A stretch of 64,000 nucleotides of DNA from contig OX155963.1 in assembly GCA_944548615.1 (NCBI GenBank), positions 32,198,985-32,262,984 of the forward strand, written 5' to 3'. This DNA is from Micropterix aruncella (lineage: Eukaryota > Arthropoda > Insecta > Lepidoptera > Micropterigidae). The notes beneath the pieces were generated by a model. It was not told the origin of the DNA. It ran no database searches and saw only the letters and a list, made by a program, of their open reading frames with translations. The translations under genes were made by a program, and so were the position numbers. Below are positions 43,146 to 53,984 of this stretch, one piece after another. Positions within the stretch are counted from its first letter, which is position 1, and every line of letters starts with the position of its first letter.

Positions 43146-45049
43146 AAGGTTGATATCCATTATGTTCGCGCATCAACACTGCTCCGCCCATTTGCAACTG
43201 CTCCAGTAGTAGATCAGATACGTTCGCGCTCGCTCCGAGGCGAGCGCTCCAAGCGGTGGCGGTAAATGCGCGAACACAAAGTAGAGCGCAGTGTGTTCGT
43301 GGACGCGAGCAAAGTAAGACGGTGGGTACGTCTCGCGCATCACGTTCGGCGTTCAGTAAACGCGAATCCATCTCTATGTAGTAGGCCGATGGGAAATATC
43401 TAGCTCTAATCGAGGAGTACATAAATTATACAGTGCTGTTGGATCCGAAGGATGGGAAATTTAAAATAAATTCTGGCGATGACATGTTCGCTCAATGTTC
43501 AAATATTATTGGTTCCTCGATTGTTTGTAAAAAAGATTATTTGCTATCTATACAGCCATATTTACCTCTATGCAAAAATAAAAAGTTTCGGATTAATATT
43601 TTTTTTTGTGTTTCTTTTCCAAAAACATACTCCATGACCTATTTTAATGAATATAAAAATAATAATGCTTTATTTCATTAATTTTTATCATGAATCTCAT
43701 GAAATAGCGGTTCATTATTAGAAGAAATAACAAGAGATTTTGCGACAAAAATGTTAAACATTTTTGTAGAATAAAATGAAGTAGTTTAAATGAAGTAAAA
43801 TACAATAAAATGAAGTCGTTTCTAGAGTAATTTTCTTCTAACAAGTAATAGGAAAAAATAAAGATAAAATTAATTTAAAAAAATAATTCTTGGCATTTCT
43901 GTTTTGTCGCAAGGCCAAGTTCTCCACCCATTCCTAAAAGACCAGGAGCCGAGGAATGGAGTACGAGATCTTGCAAACGAAAGAATAGTCGTTCATCACT
44001 CCAGTTGGTTTAATATGGGCATTTCTTCAACAAGGACAGCAGCAGTCACTTGAAAGTCACCTCAAGAGGCTACCTTGCCGCTCGAGTTGAGAATTTCGCT
44101 GCACACAGAAAGGACCAACTATTTCCTGTTGCTGAATTACTTTCCCAACTCAAAATAATCCCGCAATGGCAAATATTTCGATGGAGCATTTTCGAGCTAC
44201 TGCATTCTCTATCAAATCTTGCATGAAAATAACATAATGTCTATAGTTTTTAAGTACGTTTGCTTCTTCAAAAAACAAGCCTATCGCCAACTTTTTATAT
44301 GTTTACTCTTGAACCATAACTGACATCGAGCCGTTCCCAAAATGTTACTTCTTTTATATATTTTTTTCATGTTTTATGCTGGCTCTAAGTATAGGTAAGT
44401 TAATGCCTCTTCACATAATCATACATAACTCAATTTATCTTTGTAAGTTTTTTTGTAGTTTTAAGTATTTTTTCATTCTTAACATTGTCCATTAACTCTT
44501 CAAAATAACCATTAGAATCATTGCAACCGATAGCGACAGCAAAATAAAACTCTTGAAAAAAAAAAAAAAAAAGAGGCAGATGACGTGGAATCAGCATTGG
44601 AGTGGAATGGCACAGGACGTCTAGATTGAAATGTGTATAAATAATAATAATGGAAAGACTAATAAATAAATAAGATTAAACAAATAATCCTTATTTAATT
44701 TTAACTTGTATGTGAATTGACTTAAAATTACATAAGAAAGGCAGGTTTAGTCCTGGACTGAGCCTGTTTTTTTTAACTAGACATAGAGTCAAGTTATAAT
44801 TATGTATATTTTATAATTAAACTGTAATAATCATTATTATAAATTATATAAGTGAAGTATAGACTGTATTATACCTACAGAGTATAATCATAGCCACTTC
44901 ATAGGCTTGACAGAAAATATCTTATTTTCTTATTACTTAATTAACTTTTGTGACTGAGCTTGTTTTCCCCCTGGGCCCTTCGATTGTTTAATTTCGGTAT
45001 TAGGTATATTAGTCCTAGCATAAGAGGGTTTTCTCAGGATTGTATTTTT
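43146..45049. other. Non-coding or unrecognised
   Basis: At 43200-43345 there is a CpG-rich block (GTTCGCGCTCGCTCCGAGG and similar) ending near GGCGTTCAGTAAACGCG. It resembles a regulatory or 5' exon region, but I can identify no gene. The segment 43905-44210 has moderately open frames without recognisable features. The rest is AT-rich. Confidence 0.3.
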
Positions 45050-45497
45050 GGATCGTGAACAACCGTAAAAATTTTGCATTTCATTTTGTTTTCCGCTTAT
45101 AGAGCATTTTTTGATAACGACTATTTAAAACAAAATTAGAGTTGATAACATTTCCTACAATTCATATATATTGACTTAATTCCTCCGATGTACCAAACCG
45201 CCGCTAAAGCGCGCTCAAAAATGTTTTTTTTTACTTAGAGAAAATTGCAGAAAATGGCATTTTGAAAGTGCGGTAGAGCAGCAGCGCTATGGACTTTGTG
45301 GCATAAGATTACCATTTTTAAACCCGCTTTAGCGGCGGTTTGGTACATCGGAGGAATTAAGTCTGTAAATATGAATTGTAGAAAATTTTGTCTACTCTAA
45401 TTTTGTGCTGAATAATCGTTATTAAAAAATGCTTTATTCGTGAATTATAAGCGAAAAACTAAATGTAATGCAAATTTTTGCGGTTGTTCGCGATTCC
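45050..45497. repeat. Fold-back inverted repeat A
   Basis: Arms 45050-45210 and 45325-45497 are inverted copies about 160-170 bases long, around a 114-base centre. The inner edges match perfectly over TTAATTCCTCCGATGTACC and AAACCGCCGCTAAAGCG. The outer edges match at GAACAACCG-AAAAATTT. A transcript would form a long hairpin. It may be a fold-back MITE; no clear target duplication was found. Confidence 0.85.
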
Positions 45498-45646
45498 TGA
45501 AGCTAGCTCACCTCTGGCGAGGTCGCAAAGTTAAAAATCGGATTCAGCGTCCAGAAATACATACGTTGAGAAATATACTTCCTTTTCCTGGATTTTTTCC
45601 CTGGAAACGACTTACTTAGATCTCATTTGCTTGCTTATATAGTCAA

Positions 45647-46365
45647 GAGGCAGCGACAAAAATGTGCAAGAGTTTTGTAAAAGCTGATACCTTCAGACAG
45701 TATTTTGGCCATATATTGCTGGGGCAGAGTCAGCAGGCCAGACTCTGGGACATCTGGCGCTGGCGTAGGTACTAGGAAAGGTGTAATTTCAATTAGTACC
45801 ACCAAAGTGTTTTCGAAATGCTGAAAATTCATCAGTAGACAGTGGATGCAGTACAGAACTCGAAACAAATGGTCAAGCTGCTTAACAATATAACGCGTGG
45901 CGTCAGCATTACTCCATACATGTCACAAAAATGAAGTCTATTATATTGCGCGTCACATTAGACCGATCTGTAATAGTTACCGACAAATACATACCAGTGT
46001 ATTTGCAGGGACTTTATTTTTGTGACATGTATGGAGTAATACCGACACCATGCATTCTATCGTTAACAAAACAAAAATTGAAATAACAAAAATAAAAACA
46101 AAATTTTAACAAATATAAAAATAAATAAACAGTCTGACCATTTGTTTCAAGTTCTGTATTGCATCCACTGTCTACTGATAAATTTTCAGCGTTTCCAAAA
46201 CACTTTGGGGGTACTAATTAAAACTACACCTTTCCTAGTACACCAGCGCTAGGTGTCCCGTAATCTGGCCTGCTGACTCCACTCTGGTATTCTATGGTCA
46301 AAATACTGTCTGATCTGAAAGTATCAGCTTTTACAAAACTCTTGCACTTTTTTGTCGCTGGCTTC
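45647..46365. repeat. Fold-back inverted repeat B
   Basis: Arms 45647-45880 and 46131-46365 are inverted copies of about 235 bases. Matching blocks include CAGCGACAAAAA-TGCAAGAG, TTTTGTAAAAGCTGATAC and AGTAGACAGTGGATGCA-TACAGAACT. Inside lies a second inverted pair, 45898-45939 and 46011-46050 (ATTACTCCATACATGTCACA). So one fold-back may enclose a smaller MITE-like element. No coding frame is visible. Confidence 0.85.
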
Positions 46366-47204
46366 CCAACTAATACCATCGTTTTATGATGCCCCTAGAG
46401 GCGAGTAGCTGAACTTCATTCGATCGCAGCGGGAATCGTTTCTGTCCGGCAATCACGGATGCTGTTTCCGGTCACGTTTCTCTCGCAAAAGTGACACTTT
46501 CCATGATCGTTTTCGGTGATTTTTGATAGCTTCTAAGTGAAAATGGAAAATTATCGACATTCAATGTTTTTAGAGGAGAAAAAGTGGAAAAACCGATATA
46601 ATAACATTTCTCCATGATTTTTAAAAATGTCTGTGATTAACATAATAAGCCATAATATAATAAGTTCATTTAAAACCGTTAGCCACCAATACATGCGCAC
46701 GCATTGCGTCTGTATTTACGTTTCTGAGGTGGCATTGTAAAAACAACGATATTTCTCGCTAATTCGAAATTATCAGTGGAATAAATGCGTGCCAATACAT
46801 TCCTTATTAAATTCCTAGTGTAATGATTGCGGAATCATATGAAATAACATAGTACAGGAAATTACAATTACGTTTTTTGGCGAGCGAAATTTTGTGGTGG
46901 CATCGCTTGAAATCGGAACTGTTTTTGAATATAAGGTATATCTACTTTTCATGCATATTTTTATAAAACCATTAGCAATATAGAATAATAATACAGTGAA
47001 CATTTGCTTACGTTTTCGGCTGTATCAGGTATCACTTCACGAAAAAAAAAAACAATTTAGGTCGACAACCGACTGCAGAGGCCGCGGAAATGAAACTGAG
47101 CGTTGTTTTTTCAAACCCTAGATATTTAGTTTGTAGTGGCTTTAGTGTATGCATTCAAATATATGTCGATGCCTTATTCCATGACAAACGATTTTTATCA
47201 CAGT
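46366..47204. other. Non-coding
   Basis: AT-rich with no gene or repeat I can match. A run of A lies near 47042. Confidence 0.35.
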
Positions 47205-47905
47205 TGAGGGAGAAATAGCACATCTTGCGGTGTCGACTACAACGGGCGAGCCCGTCACCACAGGACGTTTTAACGATTAGTCGTTCTGTCGCCCTGCAGT
47301 GAACGTAGAAGACTTTGGACAGTACAATCCTACGTCCAGCTACGTCACAACCCGTGAGAGTCCAACGCCTTACCGCGAGTGAGCCAGGAATAAACCCGGC
47401 GGGCTCGAGATACTCGCGCCCTCACTTCCAATCGTGACCAGATTTCTCCGGTCTCTCGATTGGTTCCGAGTTCGAGGTCGCTTGCGCAGTCCTCTCCCTC
47501 TTGAAGCGGTGAAACGGAGTGCACCGAATCTATCGCGGACCAAGGCGTCCTTTGCCCGACTCTGAACCGGGATCGGATGGCCAATGGTCATTTCAAGAGC
47601 AGTCGCCGTAAGGTAGACAACTACCCCCGCTCTATAGGAAACAATACAGTTCCCAGACTCCCCCGATTGTTAGTCGGAGAGCACAGTCGATTGGCTTGCG
47701 CCGCTCGGTGCGCAGACCGTCCAGGAGCGCCAGAGGATTGTTCCCAGGGGAGACTGGTTGACCCAGTGTCCTACCCAGGTTCGCACCCCATGCGTGGAGG
47801 CCATCGGATGGGTGTTGATCCGTGAGTGTGACCGACCCTGAACACATGGGTCATTGTGGCCACCTCATCATGGGTCCATTAGCTCCCTGAGGGAGAAATA
47901 GCACA
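47205..47905 (-). repeat. 18-bp target duplication around an R1 copy
   Basis: TGAGGGAGAAATAGCACA occurs exactly at 47205-47222 and 47888-47905, immediately bordering the R1 element at 47223-47887. A duplication of this length indicates target-primed, RNA-mediated insertion. Confidence 0.9.
47223..47887 (-). mobile_element. R1 repeat, complete reference copy
   Basis: On the minus strand the 665-bp element runs from GGGAGCTAATGGACCCATG at 47887 to GTAGTCGACACCGCAAGA at 47223. Near its 3' end lies self-complementary ACGGGCTCGCCCGT. It has no long conserved frame and no obvious tRNA or 5S promoter boxes. Six other copies or fragments occur in the window (2713, 10431, 17236, 17693, 25470, 36623). 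The long target duplication and non-coding nature suggest a long SINE or a non-autonomous LINE derivative. I do not recognise a named family. Confidence 0.8.
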
Positions 47906-48400
47906 GTAGATATATGAGCTAAAGGAAATAGGGCCGGTAATTGCAAAAATCGGGATTTAGGCGGCCGCGAATCGTTGTGACAGATAAACGCCGATCGGCG
48001 GGCATGGCGCTAGAGGGGTTAATTAATAATAAAAAAATGCGAATAAGGTTTTTGTTTTTCAATAACCATCATACCTTTTTTTGTAATCGCTGCCATCTAT
48101 TAGATAAATTTATAATTTTTGTCGCCTAGGTTGCAATATTACGGAGAGATAGAAAGCTATCTATTAGTCTATCAACATTAAAGTGCATAGTTAAGTGCAT
48201 AGTTGTTACGTATTGAAAACTGTATAGCAAATTGGCATCATTATTATAATATAATTTTATACCATATAGGCTTGTTTAGAGCGCCATCTATAGTACACCG
48301 CCACACTCTTATAGCCGCCATATTGAACATAATAATAGAAGATTAATCAATTTTTGGAACTATGAGTGCTATCTAAATAATATTCTACCTACTAATACGC
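47906..48400. other. Non-coding flank of the LINE
   Basis: A GC-rich patch at 47955-48020 ends in CTAGAGGGGTTAATTAAT, reminiscent of the TTAA-type ends elsewhere, but no partner end was found. The LINE at 48.4 kb probably starts between 48390 and 48420, but I cannot fix its edge. Confidence 0.35.
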
Positions 48401-48686
48401 CAGTGACAGTGTAATTTGCATCGTCCGCTAAATATTTATTTTTCCGCGACATTTAGTGAACAGTTTACAAAAATTCTTATATCACGATAAAGAGCGAAAT
48501 CCAGCCTACGACAAGCGAAAATTTCACAACTGTACACCTAAGGCAAGTGAGAAAACACAGATTAAAATTCTTTTAAACACACTAAAATCTACACAGCGAC
48601 AGTTTCTTTATCTTGTCGCTACCCGCTAGGTGACCGTCTAGACCGCAGACCAATTAACAGCAGTGTCTCTCAACTGCCGGCCCGCA

Positions 48687-49634
48687 ATGCCTTGCAAAGA
48701 ATGTGGGGAAGGCTTAAGTAAAAATTCGGCCACTTTGTTGTGCTGCGAATGTAAAGAGAAATTTCACCCAGACTGCGCTGGTCTCTCGCACGCTGAGTTT
48801 ACGCGCTTGCCCTACGAAAGGAGAGATCTCCTTAAATGCTTAGGCTGCAAAACCGGCGACGCATCTCCATCAGCTTCATCGAGGGGAGAATCCGGATCAA
48901 TTGCAGACGATCTAAGGATAATAAAACAGCAGCTGGCCGGACTTTCTGGTTTGCGGGAAGACATGAAAGCAATTCGCTTGGATTTCGAGGTTTTCAAAGA
49001 TTCACTTTCATCCTTCAATACGGCCATACAAGGAATCGAGGCTAAACTAGCACAGCAAGAAATAAAAATGCGCAAATACGATACCTTGTCAACCCAAATA
49101 CAGTACCTGGAATCAAAGATACTCAAACTTGAGAATGACAATAACAACAGGGAACAGCGTGAAAGATGGCAAAACCTGGAAATTAATGGCATACCGGAGG
49201 TGAAGGGAGAAAACCTTAGAGACATAATGACAGCCGTTTGCAAGGCACTTAATGTCTCTGCGAGCCTCAACATCGATTTTATAAGTCGAGTAGCTCAACG
49301 CAACCCTCAATCCGGCAGGCCAAAAGCAATTATCGCCAAATTTAACGACAAGAAATCTAAGGATGAAATCCTGTCAGCAATCCGATCACGAAAGGGACTA
49401 ACCACAGGCGACATTGGCATGCGCGGCCGAGAGCTGAACGTCTTCATCAACGACCAACTGACACCTTACAACAGAATTCTCCTGAAGAAAACTCGCGAAC
49501 TGGGCAAGGAAATGGGTTTTCGTTATATCTGGGTCCGTCAGTGTCGGATATTTGCGAGAAAATGCGACGGAGCTCCTCCACTCGCCATCTCCAAACTAGA
49601 AGACCTCAAGAAAATCTCAGAATACAAAGCATGA
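48687..49634 (+). CDS. LINE ORF1 protein (PHD finger, coiled coil, RNA-binding type)
   Basis: The first in-frame ATG at 48687 gives 315 residues. The N-terminus is a PHD-like zinc finger: C3/C6, C19/C22, H27/C30 and C51/C54 in MPCKECGEG...HPDC...CLGC. A linker with SASSRGES leads to a coiled coil from about residue 75 to 155 (heptads, EIKMRKYD, LESKILKLEND). The C-terminal part (NLEINGIPEVKGEN, ISRVAQRNP, RPKAIIAKF, LTPYNRILLKKTREL, YIWVRQCRIF) resembles the nucleic-acid-binding half found in many insect CR1-like ORF1 proteins. It probably packages LINE RNA in a ribonucleoprotein with ORF2. An upstream GTG-extended frame is open but ATG at 48687 is the simpler start. Confidence 0.85.
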   Translation: MPCKECGEGLSKNSATLLCCECKEKFHPDCAGLSHAEFTRLPYERRDLLKCLGCKTGDASPSASSRGESGSIADDLRIIKQQLAGLSGLREDMKAIRLDFEVFKDSLSSFNTAIQGIEAKLAQQEIKMRKYDTLSTQIQYLESKILKLENDNNNREQRERWQNLEINGIPEVKGENLRDIMTAVCKALNVSASLNIDFISRVAQRNPQSGRPKAIIAKFNDKKSKDEILSAIRSRKGLTTGDIGMRGRELNVFINDQLTPYNRILLKKTRELGKEMGFRYIWVRQCRIFARKCDGAPPLAISKLEDLKKISEYKA

Positions 49635-50254
49635 CCGAAGAAAAACCTCATACTTCCGCCAATAGGACAATTTTAGCACCACACCTTCAATTCGTAATAA
49701 TTATTATATATTATGGCATGACTTCATTTTATCCTATTCTTAATGTCATTATTATCTTAAATATTTTTTACGCAACGTCTCTCCAATACGAGCTATTCCC
49801 GCTTTTATCCTTTCAACCTCTTAACTCCCATATCCCACATAAATTCTTCCATAAATTAATACCAGGTACAAACCATGTTTTTATCACAAAATACATTGGG
49901 TTATTTCTTAACATCGCTGACACGACGCGCCGTGGCCGCAGATTGAGCGGCCCTGCCTCGTTGCGGCACAATAAATTATCACAATATTTTGTGCACACAT
50001 CGCAAGTGACCGTTGACGAGCACGGCCGTACTTCATGGGCACACACGCACAATGAAGTGCAGGTATATTGGCTTGTAGCGTCTTTGCCGACTGCTACAAA
50101 ACGAATGAATACTTTATGGGCAGACGCAATCAATGAAGGAGTTCATTATTGTTTCCATTCCAAGTATGTATTATCTTCGCGACACGTATTGAGGCGATTA
50201 CATACTTTATTAAAGCGCTCGCTTCTTCGTTTGAATAGAGCGAGGCACTCTTAA
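49541..50254 (+). CDS. Unexplained frame between ORF1 and ORF2
   Basis: A 237-codon frame starts with ATG inside the 3' end of ORF1 in another frame and runs 620 bases into the inter-ORF region without a stop. Its product has a hydrophobic stretch (FVIIIIYYGMTSFYPILNVI, then LNIFYATSL) that could span a membrane. The second half is basic (HVLRRLHTLLKRSLLRLNR). I do not recognise it. It may be a chance open frame, a third LINE product or captured sequence. The 1054-base gap between ORF1 and ORF2 is longer than I expect for this group. Confidence 0.3.
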   Translation: MSDICEKMRRSSSTRHLQTRRPQENLRIQSMTEEKPHTSANRTILAPHLQFVIIIIYYGMTSFYPILNVIIILNIFYATSLQYELFPLLSFQPLNSHIPHKFFHKLIPGTNHVFITKYIGLFLNIADTTRRGRRLSGPASLRHNKLSQYFVHTSQVTVDEHGRTSWAHTHNEVQVYWLVASLPTATKRMNTLWADAINEGVHYCFHSKYVLSSRHVLRRLHTLLKRSLLRLNRARHS

Positions 50255-50688
50255 CAAAGCAAAAATCCGGTTTTATCAGCGATATATACGACGTATTAAA
50301 TATTCGGCATTAAAAATCGCCCGCGTTTCAATTTCGATTTCAATTTCAGTTTTGTTTATTTATATTTTGTTTATATTACATCCCGGATTATTAATACATA
50401 GAGCGTTCTCATGTTTTGTTATTATAAGAATATGCTCACCGTTAGTTTATATTAATTACTGGCAATTATTATACAAGTATATACTCCTACTTACTGACCG
50501 ACTGCTGCTATTACAGAATAATAATATATTTTTTTTTTATATACACACGGAAACACACTTTGTGGAAATAAGCAGCAACATTCTCGCGGTCCATGTGAAT
50601 ATACCGAGCCACAATGGAAGATATTCTCAAGAAACGAACCTCGGCATCTTGATATTCATCCCGATTAACGTTTATTAAGGAGAGTAAT

Positions 50689-53574
50689 ATGAATTTTTTT
50701 TACGCAAATGTTAGAGGGCTAAGAACTAAGACGGAAATGTTTTACCACAACGTCATCTCGCATGATTATGATGTAATAGCGATTTCGGAAACCTGGTTGA
50801 CAAGCGGAATTCTAGATGGCGAATTGGTAGATCAAAGACGCTATGAACTGTACAGGTACGATAGAAACGCCGAGGTTAGCGGTTTCAGCCGCGGTGGCGG
50901 CGTAATGATAGCAGTACGCAAGAGTTTGCACCCCCGAGCGCGCCTGGAATGGTGGCCCCAGGAAACCATGCCCGAATGCCTCTGGGTCACGGTGCCCGGA
51001 CGATATCTCGCCACTCAACGTGACCTGCACATTGCATGTGTTTATATACCTGGTGGAGGGCCAACTCAACAAAATCAAATCGATACCTTTATGGAGTCGT
51101 GTATTTCTCTCAGAAGCCAGTTTCCAGATGATGCATTCCTGATTCTTGGGGATATGAACCTCCCTAATATCACCTGGATGAGTGTGCATGACAGTCTGTA
51201 TTTGCAACACACTGGCAAATTAGATTCGATCAGCGCATCTTTCGTCGATTCTTTGTCATTCGCCGGTCTCGAACAATTCAACAGCGTTTCTAACGAAAGG
51301 GGTCGCTGGCTAGATGTCGTTATATCAAACACCGATGTGCGCGTAACTCGCGCAGTAGAGTCTTTTGTACCGGAAGACTCCCATCACCCATCTCTAGAGA
51401 TTGAAATTTGCAATGCTCTATCAGCACCATTACGCGAACCACCGCGTCTAGTTTATCAATTTCATAAGGCAGATTACTATAAAATCAATAATCATTTGTC
51501 CACTGTCAATTGGCACGAGCTAATCGAAAACTTTGAGGTAGACAACGCAGTCGATAATTTTTACGGAGTTATTAACGAGGCGATTGAGTTATATGTACCG
51601 CATAAAACATCCCGCAAAGCAACGCATCCAAGTTGGTTTTCTCCAGCATTAATCAATGTACTGAAGGAGAAGTCTATGTACCATAGAAAGTGGAAGAAAT
51701 ACGGAAATCCTTGCGATTATGACGCATTTGCACTCTTGAGGCGAAGGCACAAAGCTTTGCAAAAACAGTGTTTCTCAAGGTTTATTGCATACACCGAGGG
51801 TAACATTAAGCAAGATCCAAAGCACTTTTGGTCATACGTCAAGTCAATTCGTAAAAGCAACAGCATCCCGCAGTGCATGAGATATGGGGAAAGCGTTGCA
51901 ACCGACGGGCCCGAAATTTGCGAGTACTTTCGTCAATATTTTCAAACCGTGTACGAAGTAAACAGCTCATCACAAGGTCCCCCTACATCGCATATAACGC
52001 CGATATATGAACACTATAATGCTACCGATTGCATGAGCTCTATTGAGATCACCGAAGAGTTCGTATATAAATGCATTACAGACTTAGATATTCACAAGGG
52101 TGTGGGAAGTGACTCATTACCGCCAGTATTCGTGAGGAACTGTGCTCATCATTTAGCACACCCTCTTACGTTATTATTTCGCTTGTCCCTCTCTCAGGGC
52201 ATATTTCCCACGAAGTGGAAAGAAGCCCTTATCATACCGATTCACAAAAAAGGCTGTAGAAACGATGTTATTAACTACAGGCCAGTGTCAATCCTCTCAG
52301 TACTGAGTAAGCTCTTTGAGAAAGTGGTTTACTCACAGCTATACCCCTATCTCGCTACGTTTCTACCAGCACAGCAACATGGTTTTCTCAAGCAGCGCTC
52401 TGTGGTTTCAAATTTGGGAGAATACACCAACTTTATCATCCAGTCTATGGATAATCGGAAACAAGTGGATGCAATATATACAGATTTTTCAAAAGCATTC
52501 GACCGGGTCAACCACGCCATACTTCTGGACAAATTAAAGAGATTAGGAGTTCATGGCGATCTCTTTAGATGGATATCGTCATACGTTAATAATCGTCACC
52601 AATCTGTAGCCATCGGCGGTTTTCGATCCAACTACACATCCATACCCTCTGGAGTCCCGCAGGGTTCTCACCTAGGTCCTCTGCTCTTCAACGCGTATTT
52701 ACACGATATTGGATCATGCTTTAAAAATGGGCCCTATATACTATACGCGGATGACCTTAAAATTTACGCCCAGGTTGAAAGCATCACCGATTGCCACCTT
52801 ATCCAGGATGACATTAATAGGTTGTTTGAGTACTGCGAAAGAAACAGACTCTCTCTCAACGCTTTGAAATGCAATCAAATTACGTTCAGCCGTAAAAAAA
52901 TTAATTTGCATTTTCAGTATTTTATCAACCATGATCCGATTCCCAACGCGCTGAGCATTCGCGACCTTGGCGTTCAACTCGATCACCGATTGACATTTGA
53001 CGAACACATACAAGGTATTGTCAGTAAAGCGTTAAAAACCTTGGGCTTCATTAGTAGGGTCTCTAAGTCGTTCTCTGACCCGACTGTATTCAAAACCCTT
53101 TATTTTGCATACATCCGAAGCGTATTAGAGTTTGCATCTCCGATCTGGAATCCGCAATATCATGTATGTAAGGAGAGAATAGAAAGCGTTCAAAAACGTT
53201 TTATGAGACAATTAAACTACCGTCAATGCTTGGGACTGAACACGTACGAGGAGAGGATGAATAACTTCAATATTACATCATTGGAGAACCGCCGTACCAC
53301 GGCAGACATGGTATTATTACACAAAGTTATCCATAACAACGTGGACAACCCGTATTTCATACATAATCTAACTTTTCACGTTCCACCACGCGTGGCTCGC
53401 TTTCCCCGTACCTTCGAAGTCCCGCGCGTCCGTACTAGGTATGCCCAGAATTCCATCATGTACCGCTTAATGTCAACTTACGATAAACATTTCCAGAATA
53501 TCGACCTATTTAACATGAAGGAGAAAAAATTTAAGCAAAGCATATACTTAAAATTAATCGAAAATGCGACATAG
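50689..53574 (+). CDS. LINE ORF2: endonuclease and reverse transcriptase
   Basis: The 961-residue product starts at ATG 50689. Residues 1-240 form an apurinic-type endonuclease: YANVRGLRTK (N), AISETWL (E), LGDMNLP (D and N), RGRWLDVVISN and DSHHPSL (H). After a linker, the reverse transcriptase spans about 500-790. Its motifs are IIPIHKKG, INYRPVSILSVLSKLFEK, YTDFSKAFDRVNH, SGVPQGSHLGPLLFN and YADDLKIYAQ, with both catalytic aspartates (around residues 687-688) intact. The C-terminus has RRTTADMVLLHKVIHN and RTFEVPR. The protein nicks chromosomal DNA and reverse transcribes LINE RNA from the nick. No frameshift or stop is present, so it may be active. Confidence 0.92.
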   Translation: MNFFYANVRGLRTKTEMFYHNVISHDYDVIAISETWLTSGILDGELVDQRRYELYRYDRNAEVSGFSRGGGVMIAVRKSLHPRARLEWWPQETMPECLWVTVPGRYLATQRDLHIACVYIPGGGPTQQNQIDTFMESCISLRSQFPDDAFLILGDMNLPNITWMSVHDSLYLQHTGKLDSISASFVDSLSFAGLEQFNSVSNERGRWLDVVISNTDVRVTRAVESFVPEDSHHPSLEIEICNALSAPLREPPRLVYQFHKADYYKINNHLSTVNWHELIENFEVDNAVDNFYGVINEAIELYVPHKTSRKATHPSWFSPALINVLKEKSMYHRKWKKYGNPCDYDAFALLRRRHKALQKQCFSRFIAYTEGNIKQDPKHFWSYVKSIRKSNSIPQCMRYGESVATDGPEICEYFRQYFQTVYEVNSSSQGPPTSHITPIYEHYNATDCMSSIEITEEFVYKCITDLDIHKGVGSDSLPPVFVRNCAHHLAHPLTLLFRLSLSQGIFPTKWKEALIIPIHKKGCRNDVINYRPVSILSVLSKLFEKVVYSQLYPYLATFLPAQQHGFLKQRSVVSNLGEYTNFIIQSMDNRKQVDAIYTDFSKAFDRVNHAILLDKLKRLGVHGDLFRWISSYVNNRHQSVAIGGFRSNYTSIPSGVPQGSHLGPLLFNAYLHDIGSCFKNGPYILYADDLKIYAQVESITDCHLIQDDINRLFEYCERNRLSLNALKCNQITFSRKKINLHFQYFINHDPIPNALSIRDLGVQLDHRLTFDEHIQGIVSKALKTLGFISRVSKSFSDPTVFKTLYFAYIRSVLEFASPIWNPQYHVCKERIESVQKRFMRQLNYRQCLGLNTYEERMNNFNITSLENRRTTADMVLLHKVIHNNVDNPYFIHNLTFHVPPRVARFPRTFEVPRVRTRYAQNSIMYRLMSTYDKHFQNIDLFNMKEKKFKQSIYLKLIENAT

Positions 53575-53984
53575 ACATTTCTCATGGGATACTATTGACT
53601 TAGGGACTACTTGGTTTTTCGTTCGTTGTTCTTTAACTGTATATGATACTGTTCTTTAACTGTATATGATAACTGTATATGATGGTTTATATGATGGAGT
53701 AATTTTTTCTTAATTTTCTTAACTTTTCAAATTTTTCAAATTTGTATTTTTTGTACTGCACATTATTACTTAAAATCTATTAACACCCATTCCATCCTTT
53801 TCCTTACCTTTTCCCCTCCCAACCCCCACAGAATGCACTGTGCGTATTGGAGACTTAACTAACTAAAACTATTGTTGAAAGCATGTCATCGGCCAGAAAT
53901 ATTGTATTTAATGTAATTGTAATATTTTTTTGTAGCGCTGTATGTTTTCCCTGTTAAATAAATAAATAAATAAATAAATAAACG
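53575..53984 (+). repeat. LINE 3' UTR and (TAAA)n tail
   Basis: The region downstream of ORF2 contains a doubled CTGTATATGAT near 53636-53680. It ends with a perfect TAAA repeat at 53955-53984, the end at which target-primed copying would begin. Confidence 0.8.

Larger units (their letters stand above)
48400..53984 (+). mobile_element. Near-intact Jockey/CR1-group LINE
   Basis: Two uninterrupted coding regions are present: ORF1 at 48687-49634 and ORF2 at 50689-53574. They are followed by a 3' UTR and a TAAA tail at 53955-53984. The 5' UTR would be about 280 bases. Related C-terminal fragments of ORF2 lie at 6606-7052 and 13297-14140. No stop or frameshift is visible in either ORF, making this the youngest LINE here. 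The target duplication was not found, so the 5' edge is approximate. Confidence 0.85.

Noticed and set aside
48812..49273. 153-codon minus-strand frame opposite ORF1
   Set aside because: It is a shadow of ORF1, which has a zinc finger and coiled coil.
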